Assembly: GCA_038121105.1 (NCBI GenBank)
Contig: JAYONB010000004.1
Coordinates: forward strand, 214,568 to 278,567
From: CALJDF01 sp038121105
Lineage (GTDB): Bacteria; Pseudomonadota; Alphaproteobacteria; SHVP01
Direction: 5' to 3'
DNA length: 64,000 nt
Below the pieces are notes generated by a model. It did not search any database and had not been told where the DNA came from. It saw only the letters and a program-made list of their open reading frames with translations. Shown here one piece after another: positions 8,619-18,100 of the stretch. Both the position numbers and the translations under genes were made by a program. The stretch's first letter is position 1, and each line of letters begins with the position of its first letter.

Positions 8619-9037
8619 GCGATCTCGCCGCTCAATGCATCAAAGAGATTCATCGCCTGCACCGAGCGATCGAGGGGTGGACGACCGGCGCACTGCCGAA
8701 CACCGAAGACGCATTTGCCGCCTTCTCTGGTTCGTTCGCGCCGGAATTCGTGATCATCAACCCGAACGGTAAAGCCGAAGCGGCCTCCCATGTGGTGCCG
8801 CGGTTCCGCGACCGCCACGGCGAGCGCTCTCGCGACTTTTCCATTCAGATCACCAACGAAGATGTGCGCGACGTGACGGGCGCCCGCGCGCTCGTGACTT
8901 ACTACGAGCACTGGCTTCATCGTACGGAGGAACAATCGGTGATCCTCTCCTCGGCCCTCATGCAGGCCGACGCGGATCGCCCCGGTGGTTTCGCCTGGCT
9001 TCACCTCCACGAAACGTGGATGCGTCCACCGACTTAG
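8615..9037 (+). CDS. NTF2/SnoaL-like (DUF4440-type) small protein
   Basis: A 140-residue soluble protein starting at GTG overlapped with the LivM stop. The pattern is an N-terminal helix, AFAAFSGSFAPEFVIINPNG, a basic helix, then strands with ALVTYYEHWLH and AWLHLHETWM. This resembles NTF2-like/DUF4440 cone folds in which a polar pocket binds or converts small molecules. It could be a small enzyme or a sensor of the transported compound; the sequence does not decide. It is the last gene of the transporter operon and converges with kynureninase through a shared TTAG. Confidence 0.6.
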   Translation: MSDLAAQCIKEIHRLHRAIEGWTTGALPNTEDAFAAFSGSFAPEFVIINPNGKAEAASHVVPRFRDRHGERSRDFSIQITNEDVRDVTGARALVTYYEHWLHRTEEQSVILSSALMQADADRPGGFAWLHLHETWMRPPT

Positions 9038-10299
9038 ATCGATTTTCGTTTGTTGAATTTTGGATCGCGCCAGGACTCGGTCGCGAGAACGTTGCGAAAG
9101 CGCTCGACCGCGTCCCAGATGTCGATATACCGCGTGGTGAGGGGGCTGACCCCGAAACGAATTGAGTCCGGTGTGCGGAACGAACAAATCACGTCCGCAT
9201 CGGCGAGCGCTTCGACGAGCGCATTGCCGCCCTCATGGCGCAGGGCGATGTGGCCACCGCGTGCGGCGTAGTCGCGCGGGGAGGCGACGCTAACGCCGAA
9301 TGTTGCAAGTTCCTGATCGCACAAGTCGCGCACTAGGTTCGACAAACTTTCGTGTTTTCTGCCGGCAGCCGCGACATCCACGTTCGCCCATACAGCCATC
9401 GCAGCCTGGAGTCCGATGGTGCTGAGGACGGGTGGCGTTCCGATCAGTGCGCGCCGCGCCCCCGGCGCCGGGCGATAGTCGAGTTCGAAGGCGAATTGGT
9501 CGGCATGGCCGAGCCAGCCTTTGAGGCCCAGGTCTAGGTTATCGTTATGACGCGCCGCGACGAAAAAGAATGCCGGCGCGCCTGGGCCGCCGCAAAGGTA
9601 CTTGTAGGTGCAGCTCACGGCAAAATCGGCGCCCATTGCGTTGAGGTCGATCGGCACAGCGCCGGCGCCATGCGACAAATCCCACACCGTGAGTGCGCCG
9701 GCGGCCTTCGCTGCTGCCGAAATCTTTGCCATGTTTCTGCGGCGGCTTGTCCGATAGTCGACGAGACTAAGGACGACGACCGCGGTGTCGGCATCGATCA
9801 GGGCGCAAACGTCGTCGTCGCCGTCCCGACCGTCTTCGGCCAAGACCAGCGTATGCGTCATGCCCATGAGATCGATCGCGGCCTGCGCGGCATAAAGATC
9901 GGTGGGGAAATTGGCGGCCTCCGAGATGACCTTGGTACGCCCGGACTGAATGTGGAGGGCGCCGACAATGGCCTTGAAAAGATTGATGGTTGTCGAGTCC
10001 GCGACGACGATCTCACCAGCGTTGGCTCCAACGATGCGGGCGATCCCGTCACCCAGGTTCGATGCCGCTTCGAGCCAACCGGCCTCGCCCCAGCTGCGCC
10101 GGCGCGCCAGGCCCCAATGGTCCTCAACCGCATGGCGCAAATGATCCAGGACGTCCTTTGGTGGCGCGCCAATAGAGTTCGCATCCATGTAGATGCGTGA
10201 GCGGTTGCCGCTGCCGGGAGGGCGCATAAAGCGCGTGCCGATGTCCGCCAGCGGATCGGTTTGATCAAGCGTTGCGCAGTCGTCTCTCGAAATCGGCAT
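9034..10299 (-). CDS. kynU: Kynureninase
   Basis: A 421-residue PLP enzyme of fold type I (class V-like). It has F-P-T-D (131-134), W-D-L-S-H-G-A-G (207-214) and the PLP-lysine motif C-T-Y-K-Y-L-C-G-G-P-G with Lys233, the pattern of kynureninase, which cleaves L-kynurenine to anthranilate and L-alanine (EC 3.7.1.3). Start at the ATG with GGGAGC upstream; the extra upstream in-frame residues lack support. Divergent from the hydantoinase A gene. With the alpha/beta hydrolase at the window start it could form a formylkynurenine-to-anthranilate step, but tryptophan dioxygenase is not in view. Confidence 0.9.
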   Translation of the reverse strand: MPISRDDCATLDQTDPLADIGTRFMRPPGSGNRSRIYMDANSIGAPPKDVLDHLRHAVEDHWGLARRRSWGEAGWLEAASNLGDGIARIVGANAGEIVVADSTTINLFKAIVGALHIQSGRTKVISEAANFPTDLYAAQAAIDLMGMTHTLVLAEDGRDGDDDVCALIDADTAVVVLSLVDYRTSRRRNMAKISAAAKAAGALTVWDLSHGAGAVPIDLNAMGADFAVSCTYKYLCGGPGAPAFFFVAARHNDNLDLGLKGWLGHADQFAFELDYRPAPGARRALIGTPPVLSTIGLQAAMAVWANVDVAAAGRKHESLSNLVRDLCDQELATFGVSVASPRDYAARGGHIALRHEGGNALVEALADADVICSFRTPDSIRFGVSPLTTRYIDIWDAVERFRNVLATESWRDPKFNKRKSI

Positions 10300-10395
10300 G
10301 GGCCTGCTCCCTTTGCGGCGCGATCCACTGTACCAGGGCGTGTGCATTGGTGCGCGAATCGCCTAAGTTAGATCAGGTATTGTCACTGCGTCCTT

Positions 10396-12495
10396 ATGAG
10401 CCCTTCAACGTCTTCTCAATCCCTGTTGCGCGTGGCCGCCGATATCGGCGGCACGTTTACCGATGTTGCTGTCGAAGACGGGCAATCGAGATTTACCGCG
10501 AAGGTTTTGACAACCCCGCGGGCGCCAGAAGAAGGCGTGTTGGACGGCCTTTCGACAGCCCTTGAGAAGGCCGGCAAAACGATTGCCGATGTAGATGTCT
10601 TTCTGCATGGCACGACCTTGGCAACCAATGCCCTGATCGAGCGAAAAGGCGCCAAATTGGCCTTCGTGACGACCGAGGGGTTCCGGGACGTTTTGGAAAC
10701 CGGTTACGAAAAGCGGTTCGAGCAATACGACGTGTTCATGGACCGCCCTCCGCCTTTAGTCCCGCGTCACTTGCGTTTGACGGTGACGGAACGGATGGCG
10801 GCCGACGGGTCGCGACTGACCGAACTGGACGAGGTCGCGCTGGAAGCGATGGTGCCGACGCTCAAAGCAGAAGGCGTCGAGGCGATCGCGATCGGCTTTC
10901 TGCACTCCTATGTGAATGCGGACCATGAGCGGCGTGCCCGCGACATCCTGGCCAAACATTTACCCGATGTCGCGATCACCATATCAGCAGATGTCAGTCC
11001 CGAGATCCGTGAATACGACCGGTTCTCCACGGCGTGTGCGAACGCCTATGTGCAGCCGCTGATGGCCGGCTATTTGGGACGTTTGTCCAAAGCGGTTAAG
11101 GCGCGGGGGTTCCATGGCGCGTTGTTGCTGATGATGTCGGGCGGTGGCCTGACCACCTTGGAGACAGCGCAACGGTTGCCGATCCGGCTGGTCGAGTCGG
11201 GACCGGCAGGTGGTGCGATCTTGGCCAGCCATATTGCTCGCGAAACCGGTTTGGACGAGGTCTTGTCCTTCGATATGGGCGGGACGACGGCGAAGATCTG
11301 TCTGATCGCCGATGGCGAACCGGAACGGGCGCGTGTTTTCGAGGTCGCCCGTGCTTACCGAAACCTGAAAGGCAGCGGATGGCCGGTCCGCATTCCAGTG
11401 ATCGAAATGGTCGAGATAGGCGCGGGTGGCGGATCGATTGCGCGCGTCGATGCGATGCAGCGCATTACCGTCGGCCCCGATAGCGCTGGCTCGGAGCCGG
11501 GACCTGTCTGTTATGGCCGGGGTGGCACGAACGCGACGGTTACCGACGCCAACCTTGCGCTTGGCCGATTGAATGCCGCCCAATTTGCCGGCGGGCGGTT
11601 TTCGCTCGATGCGGCAAAGGCCGATGCCGCGGTGGCCGAGGCGGTAGGCCGACCCCTGGCCCTCAGCGACGCCTGGGCGGCAGCCGGTATCAGCGAGATC
11701 GTCGAAGAGAACATGGCCAATGCGGCGCGTGTTCATGCGATCGAGCGGGGCCGGATTATCGATCGTCACGTGATGATCGCGTTTGGTGGCGCTGCACCGC
11801 TGCACGCCACACGATTAGCGACCAAGCTGGGCATTCGGAAAGTCGTTGTGCCCAAGGGCGCCGGTGTTGGCTCGGCCATCGGGTTCTTGCGCGCGCCCGT
11901 CTCGTACCAAGTGGTGCGGAGCCAGCAACAAAATCTTGCGCGCGCCGATCTCGCGCCGATCAACGCGATGCTGGCGGATATGGAGGCGGAGGCCCGCGAC
12001 ATTGTAGCGCCCGGCGCACCCGGCGCAGTATTCGAGGTTACCCGTGAAGTAGATTTGCGCTACGTCGGTCAGGGGCACGAGCTCACTGTACGCGTACCGA
12101 TCGGCGACATACGCGATGCCGAAATACGCAGCATGATTACGGCGTTCGAAGATCAGTACCGGGCGCACTACGGGTTGGTCATTCCGGACATGGTGGTTGA
12201 GGCGCTGACCTGGTCGGTAACGGTGGCTTCCAAAGTCGAAACCGTGTCCTCAGATACCGAAGGTCTGGAAGGCACGGAAGGCAAGCCCATCGGCGCACGA
12301 CAATTGTTTGAGCCGATCCGGGGCGAGGCGGCGGAGATTCCGGAATTCTGGCGCAACGACCTGGCTGCCGGCCAAACCATTGACGGACCGGTCTTTATTG
12401 CGGAAGACGATACGACAACCGTTGTCGATCGCGGCTGGCGGGTCTCCGTCGATGCTCGTGGCTACCTGCATATCGAACGGACGGAGGCAGCATGA
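10396..12495 (+). CDS. Hydantoinase/oxoprolinase subunit A (HyuA family)
   Basis: A 699-residue protein with the HyuA/OplA architecture. An N-terminal phosphate-binding loop D-I-G-G-T-F-T-D (16-23) starts the actin-like ATPase fold, and a second D-M-G-G-T-T-A-K opens the other lobe, followed by G-A-G-G-G-S-I-A. The family uses ATP to open cyclic amides (5-oxoproline, N-methylhydantoin) or carboxylates ketones such as acetone and acetophenone. Context with a carbamoyl-amidase-like gene at 14210 favours a cyclic amide or ureide substrate. Translationally coupled to subunit B (4-base overlap). Confidence 0.9.
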   Translation: MSPSTSSQSLLRVAADIGGTFTDVAVEDGQSRFTAKVLTTPRAPEEGVLDGLSTALEKAGKTIADVDVFLHGTTLATNALIERKGAKLAFVTTEGFRDVLETGYEKRFEQYDVFMDRPPPLVPRHLRLTVTERMAADGSRLTELDEVALEAMVPTLKAEGVEAIAIGFLHSYVNADHERRARDILAKHLPDVAITISADVSPEIREYDRFSTACANAYVQPLMAGYLGRLSKAVKARGFHGALLLMMSGGGLTTLETAQRLPIRLVESGPAGGAILASHIARETGLDEVLSFDMGGTTAKICLIADGEPERARVFEVARAYRNLKGSGWPVRIPVIEMVEIGAGGGSIARVDAMQRITVGPDSAGSEPGPVCYGRGGTNATVTDANLALGRLNAAQFAGGRFSLDAAKADAAVAEAVGRPLALSDAWAAAGISEIVEENMANAARVHAIERGRIIDRHVMIAFGGAAPLHATRLATKLGIRKVVVPKGAGVGSAIGFLRAPVSYQVVRSQQQNLARADLAPINAMLADMEAEARDIVAPGAPGAVFEVTREVDLRYVGQGHELTVRVPIGDIRDAEIRSMITAFEDQYRAHYGLVIPDMVVEALTWSVTVASKVETVSSDTEGLEGTEGKPIGARQLFEPIRGEAAEIPEFWRNDLAAGQTIDGPVFIAEDDTTTVVDRGWRVSVDARGYLHIERTEAA

Positions 12496-14213
12496 CCGAC
12501 GATCCCCTCGCACGGATCCATATGCAAGTGATGTGGAACCGTCTGATCTCGGTGGTCGAAGAGCAAGCGCAGGCCTTGTTGCGCACCGCCTTCGGCTCCG
12601 TTGCGCGCGAGGCAGGCGATCTATCGGCCGGAGTTTACGATCTCAAGGGACGCATGTTGGCTCAGGCGGTGACCGGGACGCCGGGCCATGTGAACTCGAT
12701 GGCGGCTGCCGTCGCCCATTTTCTCGAGAAGTTTCCCATCGAGGAAATGAAAGAGGGCGATGTCTATACGACGAACGATCCTTGGAAGGGGACGGGGCAC
12801 CTGTTCGATTTTGTCGTGGTCACACCCGCCTTTCTCGACGGACGCCTGGTCGCATTGTTCGCCTCGACCTGCCACTTGGTGGATGTCGGGGGGCGCGGCT
12901 TCACCGCGGACGCGCGAAGCGTTTACGAGGAAGGCATTTTCGTGCCGCACACGCGACTTTTCGACGACGGTACGCTCAACGAACCCTTGATGGAGTTGAT
13001 TGCCAATAACGTTCGCGAGCCCATCGAAGTGAAAGGCGATTTGCTGGCGTTGGTGTCGTGTAACGATACCGGCTGTCGGCGCATGATCGACATGATGCGC
13101 GAATTCGAGATGACCTCTATCGACGACCTTGCCGAGCACATCCTGGTCAATTCGCACAAAGCGATGGTTGAGGCGATCGGACGCGTTCCCAACGGGAACT
13201 ACGACGCGGAAATGACCTTGGACGGCTACGAAGAACCGGTGCGCCTTAAGCTTCGCATGGTCGTTGAGGACGAAAGGATCATTCTAGATTATACCGGCTC
13301 AACGACCGCATCGGGCTTCGGCATCAATTCGCCCAAGTGCTACACCGACGCGTACTCGATCTTTGGGTTGAAGTGCATCATCGGGCCCGAAATTCCAAAC
13401 AACGCCGGTTCGCTCGCCCCCATGATCGTTGAGGCGGAGGCGGGCTCGATCGTTCATCCGACGCACCCCTCGCCGGTGACCGCGCGCCATGTCGTGGGCC
13501 AAATGCTGCCTGATATCGTGTTCGGTTGTCTCGATCAGGCGATCGAAGGTGGCGTACAAGCCGAAAGCGCCGGATCGATTTGGGTGCTGGCGGCATCGGG
13601 CGGCACACGCGAAGGCAATTCTGAAGGCACCTTCAATACCATGAGCGTAAGCGTCGGCGGGGTGGGCGCCCGCCCGACGAAGAACGGACTTAACTCGACC
13701 GCGTTTCCCTCAGGCGTTGGGGCCATTCCGGTTGAGGTCACCGAAGCAAGTTCGCCACTGGTGTTTCGTCGCCGCGAGTTGTTGCCGGACTCGGCCGGAC
13801 CGGGAACCTACCGTGGCGGTTTCGCCCAGGTGGTCGAGGTCGAGTCTCGGGCGTCGCTGCCGTTTACCGTTTCTGCGGCGACCTTCGATCGCCTCGACAA
13901 CCCTGCGCGGGGGCGGCACGGGGGGAAACCCGGGTCGCCGGGCGCCTACGGATTGGTGGGGCAGGAGCCGTTTCGCGGCAAGACCGTTCAGACGGTGCCG
14001 CCTGGCAAGCGATTGTATGCAGAACTACCCGGCGGCGGTGGTTTCGGCGACCCGTTGGCTCGCGACGCTTTGGAAGTCGCCGGTGAAGTGCGGGCCGGTT
14101 TGGTGAGCCCCGAAGCGGCGCGTGAAGTGTACGGCGTGGTGATCGATCAAGCCGGATCCTTGGACAAAGCACGCACAAAGACCTTGCGCGCAAGTTTTAA
14201 GGCATCGACGTGA
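12492..14213 (+). CDS. Hydantoinase/oxoprolinase subunit B (HyuB family)
   Basis: A 573-residue HyuB homologue of usual length. It shows the N-terminal M-W-N-R-L-I-S-V-V-E-E-Q segment, a D-L-S-A-G-V-Y-D block, N-D-P-W-K-G-T-G-H near residue 94, and a Gly-rich C-terminus (L-P-G-G-G-G-F-G-D-P) typical of the family. It acts as the partner of the upstream A subunit in a cytoplasmic complex. Overlaps both neighbours by 4 bases, giving an A-B-amidase unit. Confidence 0.9.
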   Translation: MTDDPLARIHMQVMWNRLISVVEEQAQALLRTAFGSVAREAGDLSAGVYDLKGRMLAQAVTGTPGHVNSMAAAVAHFLEKFPIEEMKEGDVYTTNDPWKGTGHLFDFVVVTPAFLDGRLVALFASTCHLVDVGGRGFTADARSVYEEGIFVPHTRLFDDGTLNEPLMELIANNVREPIEVKGDLLALVSCNDTGCRRMIDMMREFEMTSIDDLAEHILVNSHKAMVEAIGRVPNGNYDAEMTLDGYEEPVRLKLRMVVEDERIILDYTGSTTASGFGINSPKCYTDAYSIFGLKCIIGPEIPNNAGSLAPMIVEAEAGSIVHPTHPSPVTARHVVGQMLPDIVFGCLDQAIEGGVQAESAGSIWVLAASGGTREGNSEGTFNTMSVSVGGVGARPTKNGLNSTAFPSGVGAIPVEVTEASSPLVFRRRELLPDSAGPGTYRGGFAQVVEVESRASLPFTVSAATFDRLDNPARGRHGGKPGSPGAYGLVGQEPFRGKTVQTVPPGKRLYAELPGGGGFGDPLARDALEVAGEVRAGLVSPEAAREVYGVVIDQAGSLDKARTKTLRASFKAST

Positions 14214-14890
14214 GCTTGCCGTCGAACTTGCAACATGTCCTGTCCGGGCGTCGCGATCGTCTTGAGGTTTTTGACACCATTCGTCCGGCCCACACGGCGT
14301 TGCTGGTCGTCGATATGCAGCGGGCCTGGACGGACCCCGAAGGACCTTGGTATTTCCCCGAAGCGCAAGCGGTGATCCCGGCGATCAATCGCGTCGCGGC
14401 CGGACTGCGCGAGGCCGGGGGTAGTGTCGTTTGGGTCCAGCATGTGACCGGGCAGCCGGGCACGCCCGACTATTGGGCGAACTACCTCGATCATTTCGTG
14501 TCGGACACCCAACGGGACGGTGCGCTGGCCGCTATCGGGGAGGGCAGTCCCTTTCGCGACCTCGACGATGCCTTGGACGTGCAGGCCGATGACCTCCGCG
14601 TCGAGAAGAAACGCTACAGCGCCATGATTAGGACGTCGTCAAATTTGGAATGGGTGCTGCGCGAAAAAGACATCGACTCGGTGATCGTTTCCGGCGTGCA
14701 GACCAACATGTGCGTCGAATCAACCGCGCGGGACGCAATGATGCTGGACTTCAAGGTTTTCATGCCGCACGACACCGCCGGTGCGCGGACGCCGGAAGAT
14801 CATCTCGCCGGGCTCCGCACGATCGGGCAGGTCTTTGCAGATATTCGCCCGGTCGAGGCCCTGCTCGAACTGATCGAGACGGCAGACTAA
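14210..14890 (+). CDS. Isochorismatase-like cysteine hydrolase (N-carbamoyl amidase type)
   Basis: A 226-residue cysteine hydrolase starting at GTG that overlaps the HyuB stop. Triad: Asp35 in V-V-D-M-Q-R-A-W, Lys133/134 in V-E-K-K-R-Y-S-A-M, Cys168 in T-N-M-C-V-E-S-T. The superfamily includes N-carbamoylsarcosine amidase, ureidoacrylate amidase and maleamate amidase. Coupling to HyuAB makes a carbamoyl-amino-acid product of hydantoin opening the natural substrate guess. Converges with the RAM-domain gene through a shared CTAA. Confidence 0.88.
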   Translation: MSLPSNLQHVLSGRRDRLEVFDTIRPAHTALLVVDMQRAWTDPEGPWYFPEAQAVIPAINRVAAGLREAGGSVVWVQHVTGQPGTPDYWANYLDHFVSDTQRDGALAAIGEGSPFRDLDDALDVQADDLRVEKKRYSAMIRTSSNLEWVLREKDIDSVIVSGVQTNMCVESTARDAMMLDFKVFMPHDTAGARTPEDHLAGLRTIGQVFADIRPVEALLELIETAD

Positions 14891-15126
14891 AACGCTTTAA
14901 AGGTCATTGTCGTAAAGGTGTCCTTGATCCCGGGTACCTTTTGAACGCGTTCGGTGACGAAGTGCCCGATATCGGTGTCGTCTTCTAGGTGGAACTTCAC
15001 CATGAGATCGAATTTGCCCGAGGTGGAGTAAAGTTCGCCCACTTCTTCGACATCGTCCATGATCTTGGTGGCCACATCATAGGCTTGGCCGGGGTCGCAT
15101 TTGACCTGAACGAAAATGACTTGCAT
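14887..15126 (-). CDS. Stand-alone Lrp/AsnC ligand-binding (RAM) domain
   Basis: A 79-residue protein, essentially one ferredoxin-like RAM domain: an N-terminal strand (V-I-F-V-Q-V-K-C), a helix with D-V-A-T-K-I-M, then G-K-F-D-L-M-V-K-F, a T-E-R-V-Q-K-V-P-G-I segment and a terminal strand T-F-T-T-M-T-F. It has no DNA-binding helix-turn-helix. Such stand-alone domains bind amino acids or modulate full Lrp proteins by forming mixed assemblies. Start at the ATG following AAGAAGCCC; longer upstream frame has no domain character. Sits between the amidase and the acyl-CoA ligase. Confidence 0.85.
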   Translation of the reverse strand: MQVIFVQVKCDPGQAYDVATKIMDDVEEVGELYSTSGKFDLMVKFHLEDDTDIGHFVTERVQKVPGIKDTFTTMTFKAF

Positions 15127-15274
15127 GGGCTTCTTCTCCGGCTCGATACGGTGATGTCGGCAGTCTACCACGCGGATGTAGGATTGCAGTAGGTCGGCGC
15201 GGTGCGCCGAAGACTGGCGGCGCCCCGTCCCGGCGGCCCATAATACGGCGTCGGAGAGGAGGACGAGGGGACCT

Positions 15275-16906
15275 ATGCTGCAAGGCGACATGATGGACCG
15301 GCCATTGCTTTTGTCGGCGTTGATCGACTATGCCGCGTTGTATCACGGCAGTCGGGAGATCGTTTCGCGAACGGCCGAAGCCGGCATCCATCGCTACACC
15401 TACGCCGATGCGGCGCGCCGAATGAAAAAACTGGCCAACGCGCTCCGTCGCCTGAATGTGGGCGAGGGTGAGCGCGTCGGTACTTTGGCTTGGAACACCT
15501 ACCGCCATTTTGAAGTGTACTTTGCGGTGTCGGGCCTGGGGAGCGTGTGCCACACCATCAATCCGCGTCTGTTCCCGGATCAGATCGACTACATCATCAA
15601 TCATGCACGTGATGTGGTCCTCTTTGTGGACCTTCCCTTTGTCGAACTGGCCGAACAACTAGCCCCGCGTCTACCCCACGTGCGGGCCTACGTCGTAATG
15701 ACCGACCGAGCCCACATGCCGGAAACCACATTGCCCGGCGCACATTGTTACGAGGACTTGATCGCTGCTGAGCCAAGCGAATTCGAGTGGCCGTTGTTCG
15801 ACGAAAGCACGGCGGCGGCGCTCTGCTACACCTCCGGGACGACGGGCGACCCCAAGGGCGTCCTCTACAGTCACCGGTCGACGATGCTGCATTCGTTTGC
15901 GTCCTGCATGGGCGACGTAATTGGCGTGCGCGCCCGCGATTCGATCCTCGTCGTCGTACCGATGTTTCACGTCAATGCCTGGGGCATACCCTATTGCGCA
16001 GCGATGACGGGCGCGAAGCTGGTTTTCCCTGGCGCAGCACTCGACGGCGCTAGTGTGCACGAACTACTTGATGCCGAAAAAGTCACCCTCAGTGCAGGTG
16101 TGCCCACGGTTTGGCTCATGTTGCTGCAGCACCTGCGTGAGATAGGTCAAAGCTTGCCCTATTTGGAGCGTGTCGTTTGCGGCGGATCTGCGGCGCCGCG
16201 CGCGATGATCCAGGAGTTCGAGGAGCGACACGACGTGCGTCTTTTACATGCCTGGGGCATGACCGAAATGAATCCGGTTGGCGTGGTCAATACGCCCAAG
16301 GCACACCTGGAAGGATTGCAGGGGGACGCCAAGTTGGACCTCGCAGCGAAGCAAGGACGCGCGATTTTCGGGGTCGACCTAAAGATCGTCGACGATGCCG
16401 GCAACGAGCTGCCGCGTGACGGCAAAGCGTTCGGCGCCTTGAAGGTACGCGGCCCTTGGATTGCCCGACGTTACTTCGAGCGGGACGGCGATCCCGCGTT
16501 TGACGATGACGGTTGGTTCTCTACCGGCGACGTTTGCACGATCGATCCGGACGGCTACATCCAAATCGTTGACCGTACGAAAGACGTCATTAAATCAGGT
16601 GGCGAGTGGATCAGTTCGATCGAACTGGAAAATATCGCGGTCGGACATCCTGATGTCGCCGAAGCCTGTGTCATCGGCGTGCCGCACCCAAAATGGGATG
16701 AGCGCCCTTTGCTGGTGGTCGTCGCGGCCAAGGGCACTTCACCCACCAAGGACGACATCATGGCGATTTTCGAGGGCAAGGTTGCCAAGTGGTGGTTGCC
16801 CGACGATATCGTTTTTGTCGACGAACTGCCGCACACAGCCACCGGCAAGCTCCTGAAAACCGCGCTGCGCGAGCAGATGAAGGACTACGTTGCGCCGGAC
16901 ACTTGA
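15275..16906 (+). CDS. Acyl-CoA synthetase (AMP-forming, fatty/aryl acid type)
   Basis: A 543-residue ANL-superfamily ligase. The P-loop-like Y-T-S-G-T-T-G-D-P-K-G is near residues 184-194, the A5-type motif H-A-W-G-M-T-E-M-N near 330, the hinge region G-W-F-S-T-G-D near 413, and the C-terminal catalytic Lys in T-G-K-L-L-K near 524. It activates a carboxylate as acyl-AMP and then acyl-CoA; chain length or aromatic preference cannot be told. The sequence style is that of medium/long-chain fatty-acid ligases. An in-frame ATG at 15293 is an alternative start. Its 3' end overlaps the convergent FAD oxidoreductase by 22 bases. Confidence 0.9.
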   Translation: MLQGDMMDRPLLLSALIDYAALYHGSREIVSRTAEAGIHRYTYADAARRMKKLANALRRLNVGEGERVGTLAWNTYRHFEVYFAVSGLGSVCHTINPRLFPDQIDYIINHARDVVLFVDLPFVELAEQLAPRLPHVRAYVVMTDRAHMPETTLPGAHCYEDLIAAEPSEFEWPLFDESTAAALCYTSGTTGDPKGVLYSHRSTMLHSFASCMGDVIGVRARDSILVVVPMFHVNAWGIPYCAAMTGAKLVFPGAALDGASVHELLDAEKVTLSAGVPTVWLMLLQHLREIGQSLPYLERVVCGGSAAPRAMIQEFEERHDVRLLHAWGMTEMNPVGVVNTPKAHLEGLQGDAKLDLAAKQGRAIFGVDLKIVDDAGNELPRDGKAFGALKVRGPWIARRYFERDGDPAFDDDGWFSTGDVCTIDPDGYIQIVDRTKDVIKSGGEWISSIELENIAVGHPDVAEACVIGVPHPKWDERPLLVVVAAKGTSPTKDDIMAIFEGKVAKWWLPDDIVFVDELPHTATGKLLKTALREQMKDYVAPDT

Positions 16907-18021
16907 CGAAAGCGGGCCGGGGACAATTCTTGACCGGTAAGACCGGTCTCCGCGAAAACCGCCGGCAACGGTTTGTTTTGGGCCAGTGCGGCAGCCACTT
17001 GGCCAAGACCCGGCGCGGTTTGAATGCCGTATCCACCTTGGCCGACGAGCCAGAAGAACCCCGGCGCCGTCGGCTCGAATCCAGCTGCGGGCGTACGATC
17101 GCTGGTGAATGTCCTTAAGCCTGCCCATTTGTGCTCAATCCGTTTGACGCGCAGGGTGGTTGCTTTCTCGACTAGGTCGATGGCGCCGGCGACGTCGATT
17201 TCTTCGGGCTGCGCATCGCATGGATCTGACGGGATCTCATCGGCAGGGGACAGCATCAGAAGACCGGACTCCGGTTTGAGATAAAAATCTTCCGCGACCT
17301 CCACGGTAATCGGCCAACGTGCGAAATCGACCTCGGCGTTGGGACGAAAGGTGAGCGCGGTCCGCCGCAAGGGGCGTAGATCAAGTTTGGGCACGCCTGC
17401 GCGTTCGGCAATCACGTCGCCCCAAGCGCCTGCGGCGTTGATCACCACCGGGGCACGGAACGTCCCCTGTTCGGCCTCGATATGCCAGCGGTCCGCTTTG
17501 TGTTCGATGCCGTGCACCTCGGTGTCGGTATGCAACGTGCCGCCGTTCGCTTTTAAGCCTCGAATAAATCCCTGATGGAGGGCGTGAACATCGATGCCGC
17601 GCGCGGTCTTTTCGTACGCACCGGCGACGACCTGAGGACCGAGTACGGGGACGCGGGCGCGCACGTCGTCGCGGGTTAGCCGGACAAGCCGTGCCGGGTC
17701 GTCGACCTCTTCAAGGAGCTTTTCGAGCATTGGTAGGTGCGCGTCGTTCGAGAAAAACAAGGCGCCAAGCGGGGTAAGGAGCGGGACTTCCGTGAAGCCC
17801 GATGGTGGCGATTCGTAGAACGCACGTCCCGCGAGCGTCAGGCCTCTGATCACGGCATTGCCATAGACCGTGGTATAGGATGCCGCCGATCGACCGGTCG
17901 TGTGGTAGCCGGGTTGGGATTCACGTTCCAACACCACGACGGTGGCGGTCTCGGACAAAAAGTACGCGACCGAGCATCCTGCCATGCCGCCCCCGATCAC
18001 GATGTAGTCGCACTCACTCAT
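16885..18021 (-). CDS. FAD-dependent oxidoreductase (DAO family)
   Basis: A 378-residue DAO-family flavoprotein. The Rossmann motif V-I-G-G-G-M-A-G-C-S-V-A occupies residues 7-18, an acidic strand end (V-V-L-E-R-E) binds the ribose, and a C-terminal G-Q-G-G-Y-G-I-Q-T-A-P-G completes the FAD site. These enzymes oxidise amino acids, N-methylated amino acids or related amines. Near the hydantoinase/amidase genes a secondary-amine substrate such as sarcosine would make a neat pathway, but no residue here proves it. Start at the ATG beginning MSECDYIVIGG. Divergent from a secreted hydrolase. Confidence 0.88.
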   Translation of the reverse strand: MSECDYIVIGGGMAGCSVAYFLSETATVVVLERESQPGYHTTGRSAASYTTVYGNAVIRGLTLAGRAFYESPPSGFTEVPLLTPLGALFFSNDAHLPMLEKLLEEVDDPARLVRLTRDDVRARVPVLGPQVVAGAYEKTARGIDVHALHQGFIRGLKANGGTLHTDTEVHGIEHKADRWHIEAEQGTFRAPVVINAAGAWGDVIAERAGVPKLDLRPLRRTALTFRPNAEVDFARWPITVEVAEDFYLKPESGLLMLSPADEIPSDPCDAQPEEIDVAGAIDLVEKATTLRVKRIEHKWAGLRTFTSDRTPAAGFEPTAPGFFWLVGQGGYGIQTAPGLGQVAAALAQNKPLPAVFAETGLTGQELSPARFRQVSGAT

Positions 18022-18100
18022 TCGTTTGTCGCTGCCGCTTTGCTTTGTGGAGTAGCGTCGTTATATCACCTGCGTTTCATCAAACCGACGGCGTCTCGAT

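Noticed and set aside
9034..10299. Treating kynureninase and the hydrolase at the window start as a complete kynurenine pathway.
   Set aside because: No tryptophan 2,3-dioxygenase, and the formamidase call rests on motif similarity only.
16885..18021. Calling the FAD protein sarcosine oxidase.
   Set aside because: No Cys for covalent FAD near the C-terminus could be recognised, and many DAO members share this core. Left as FAD oxidoreductase.
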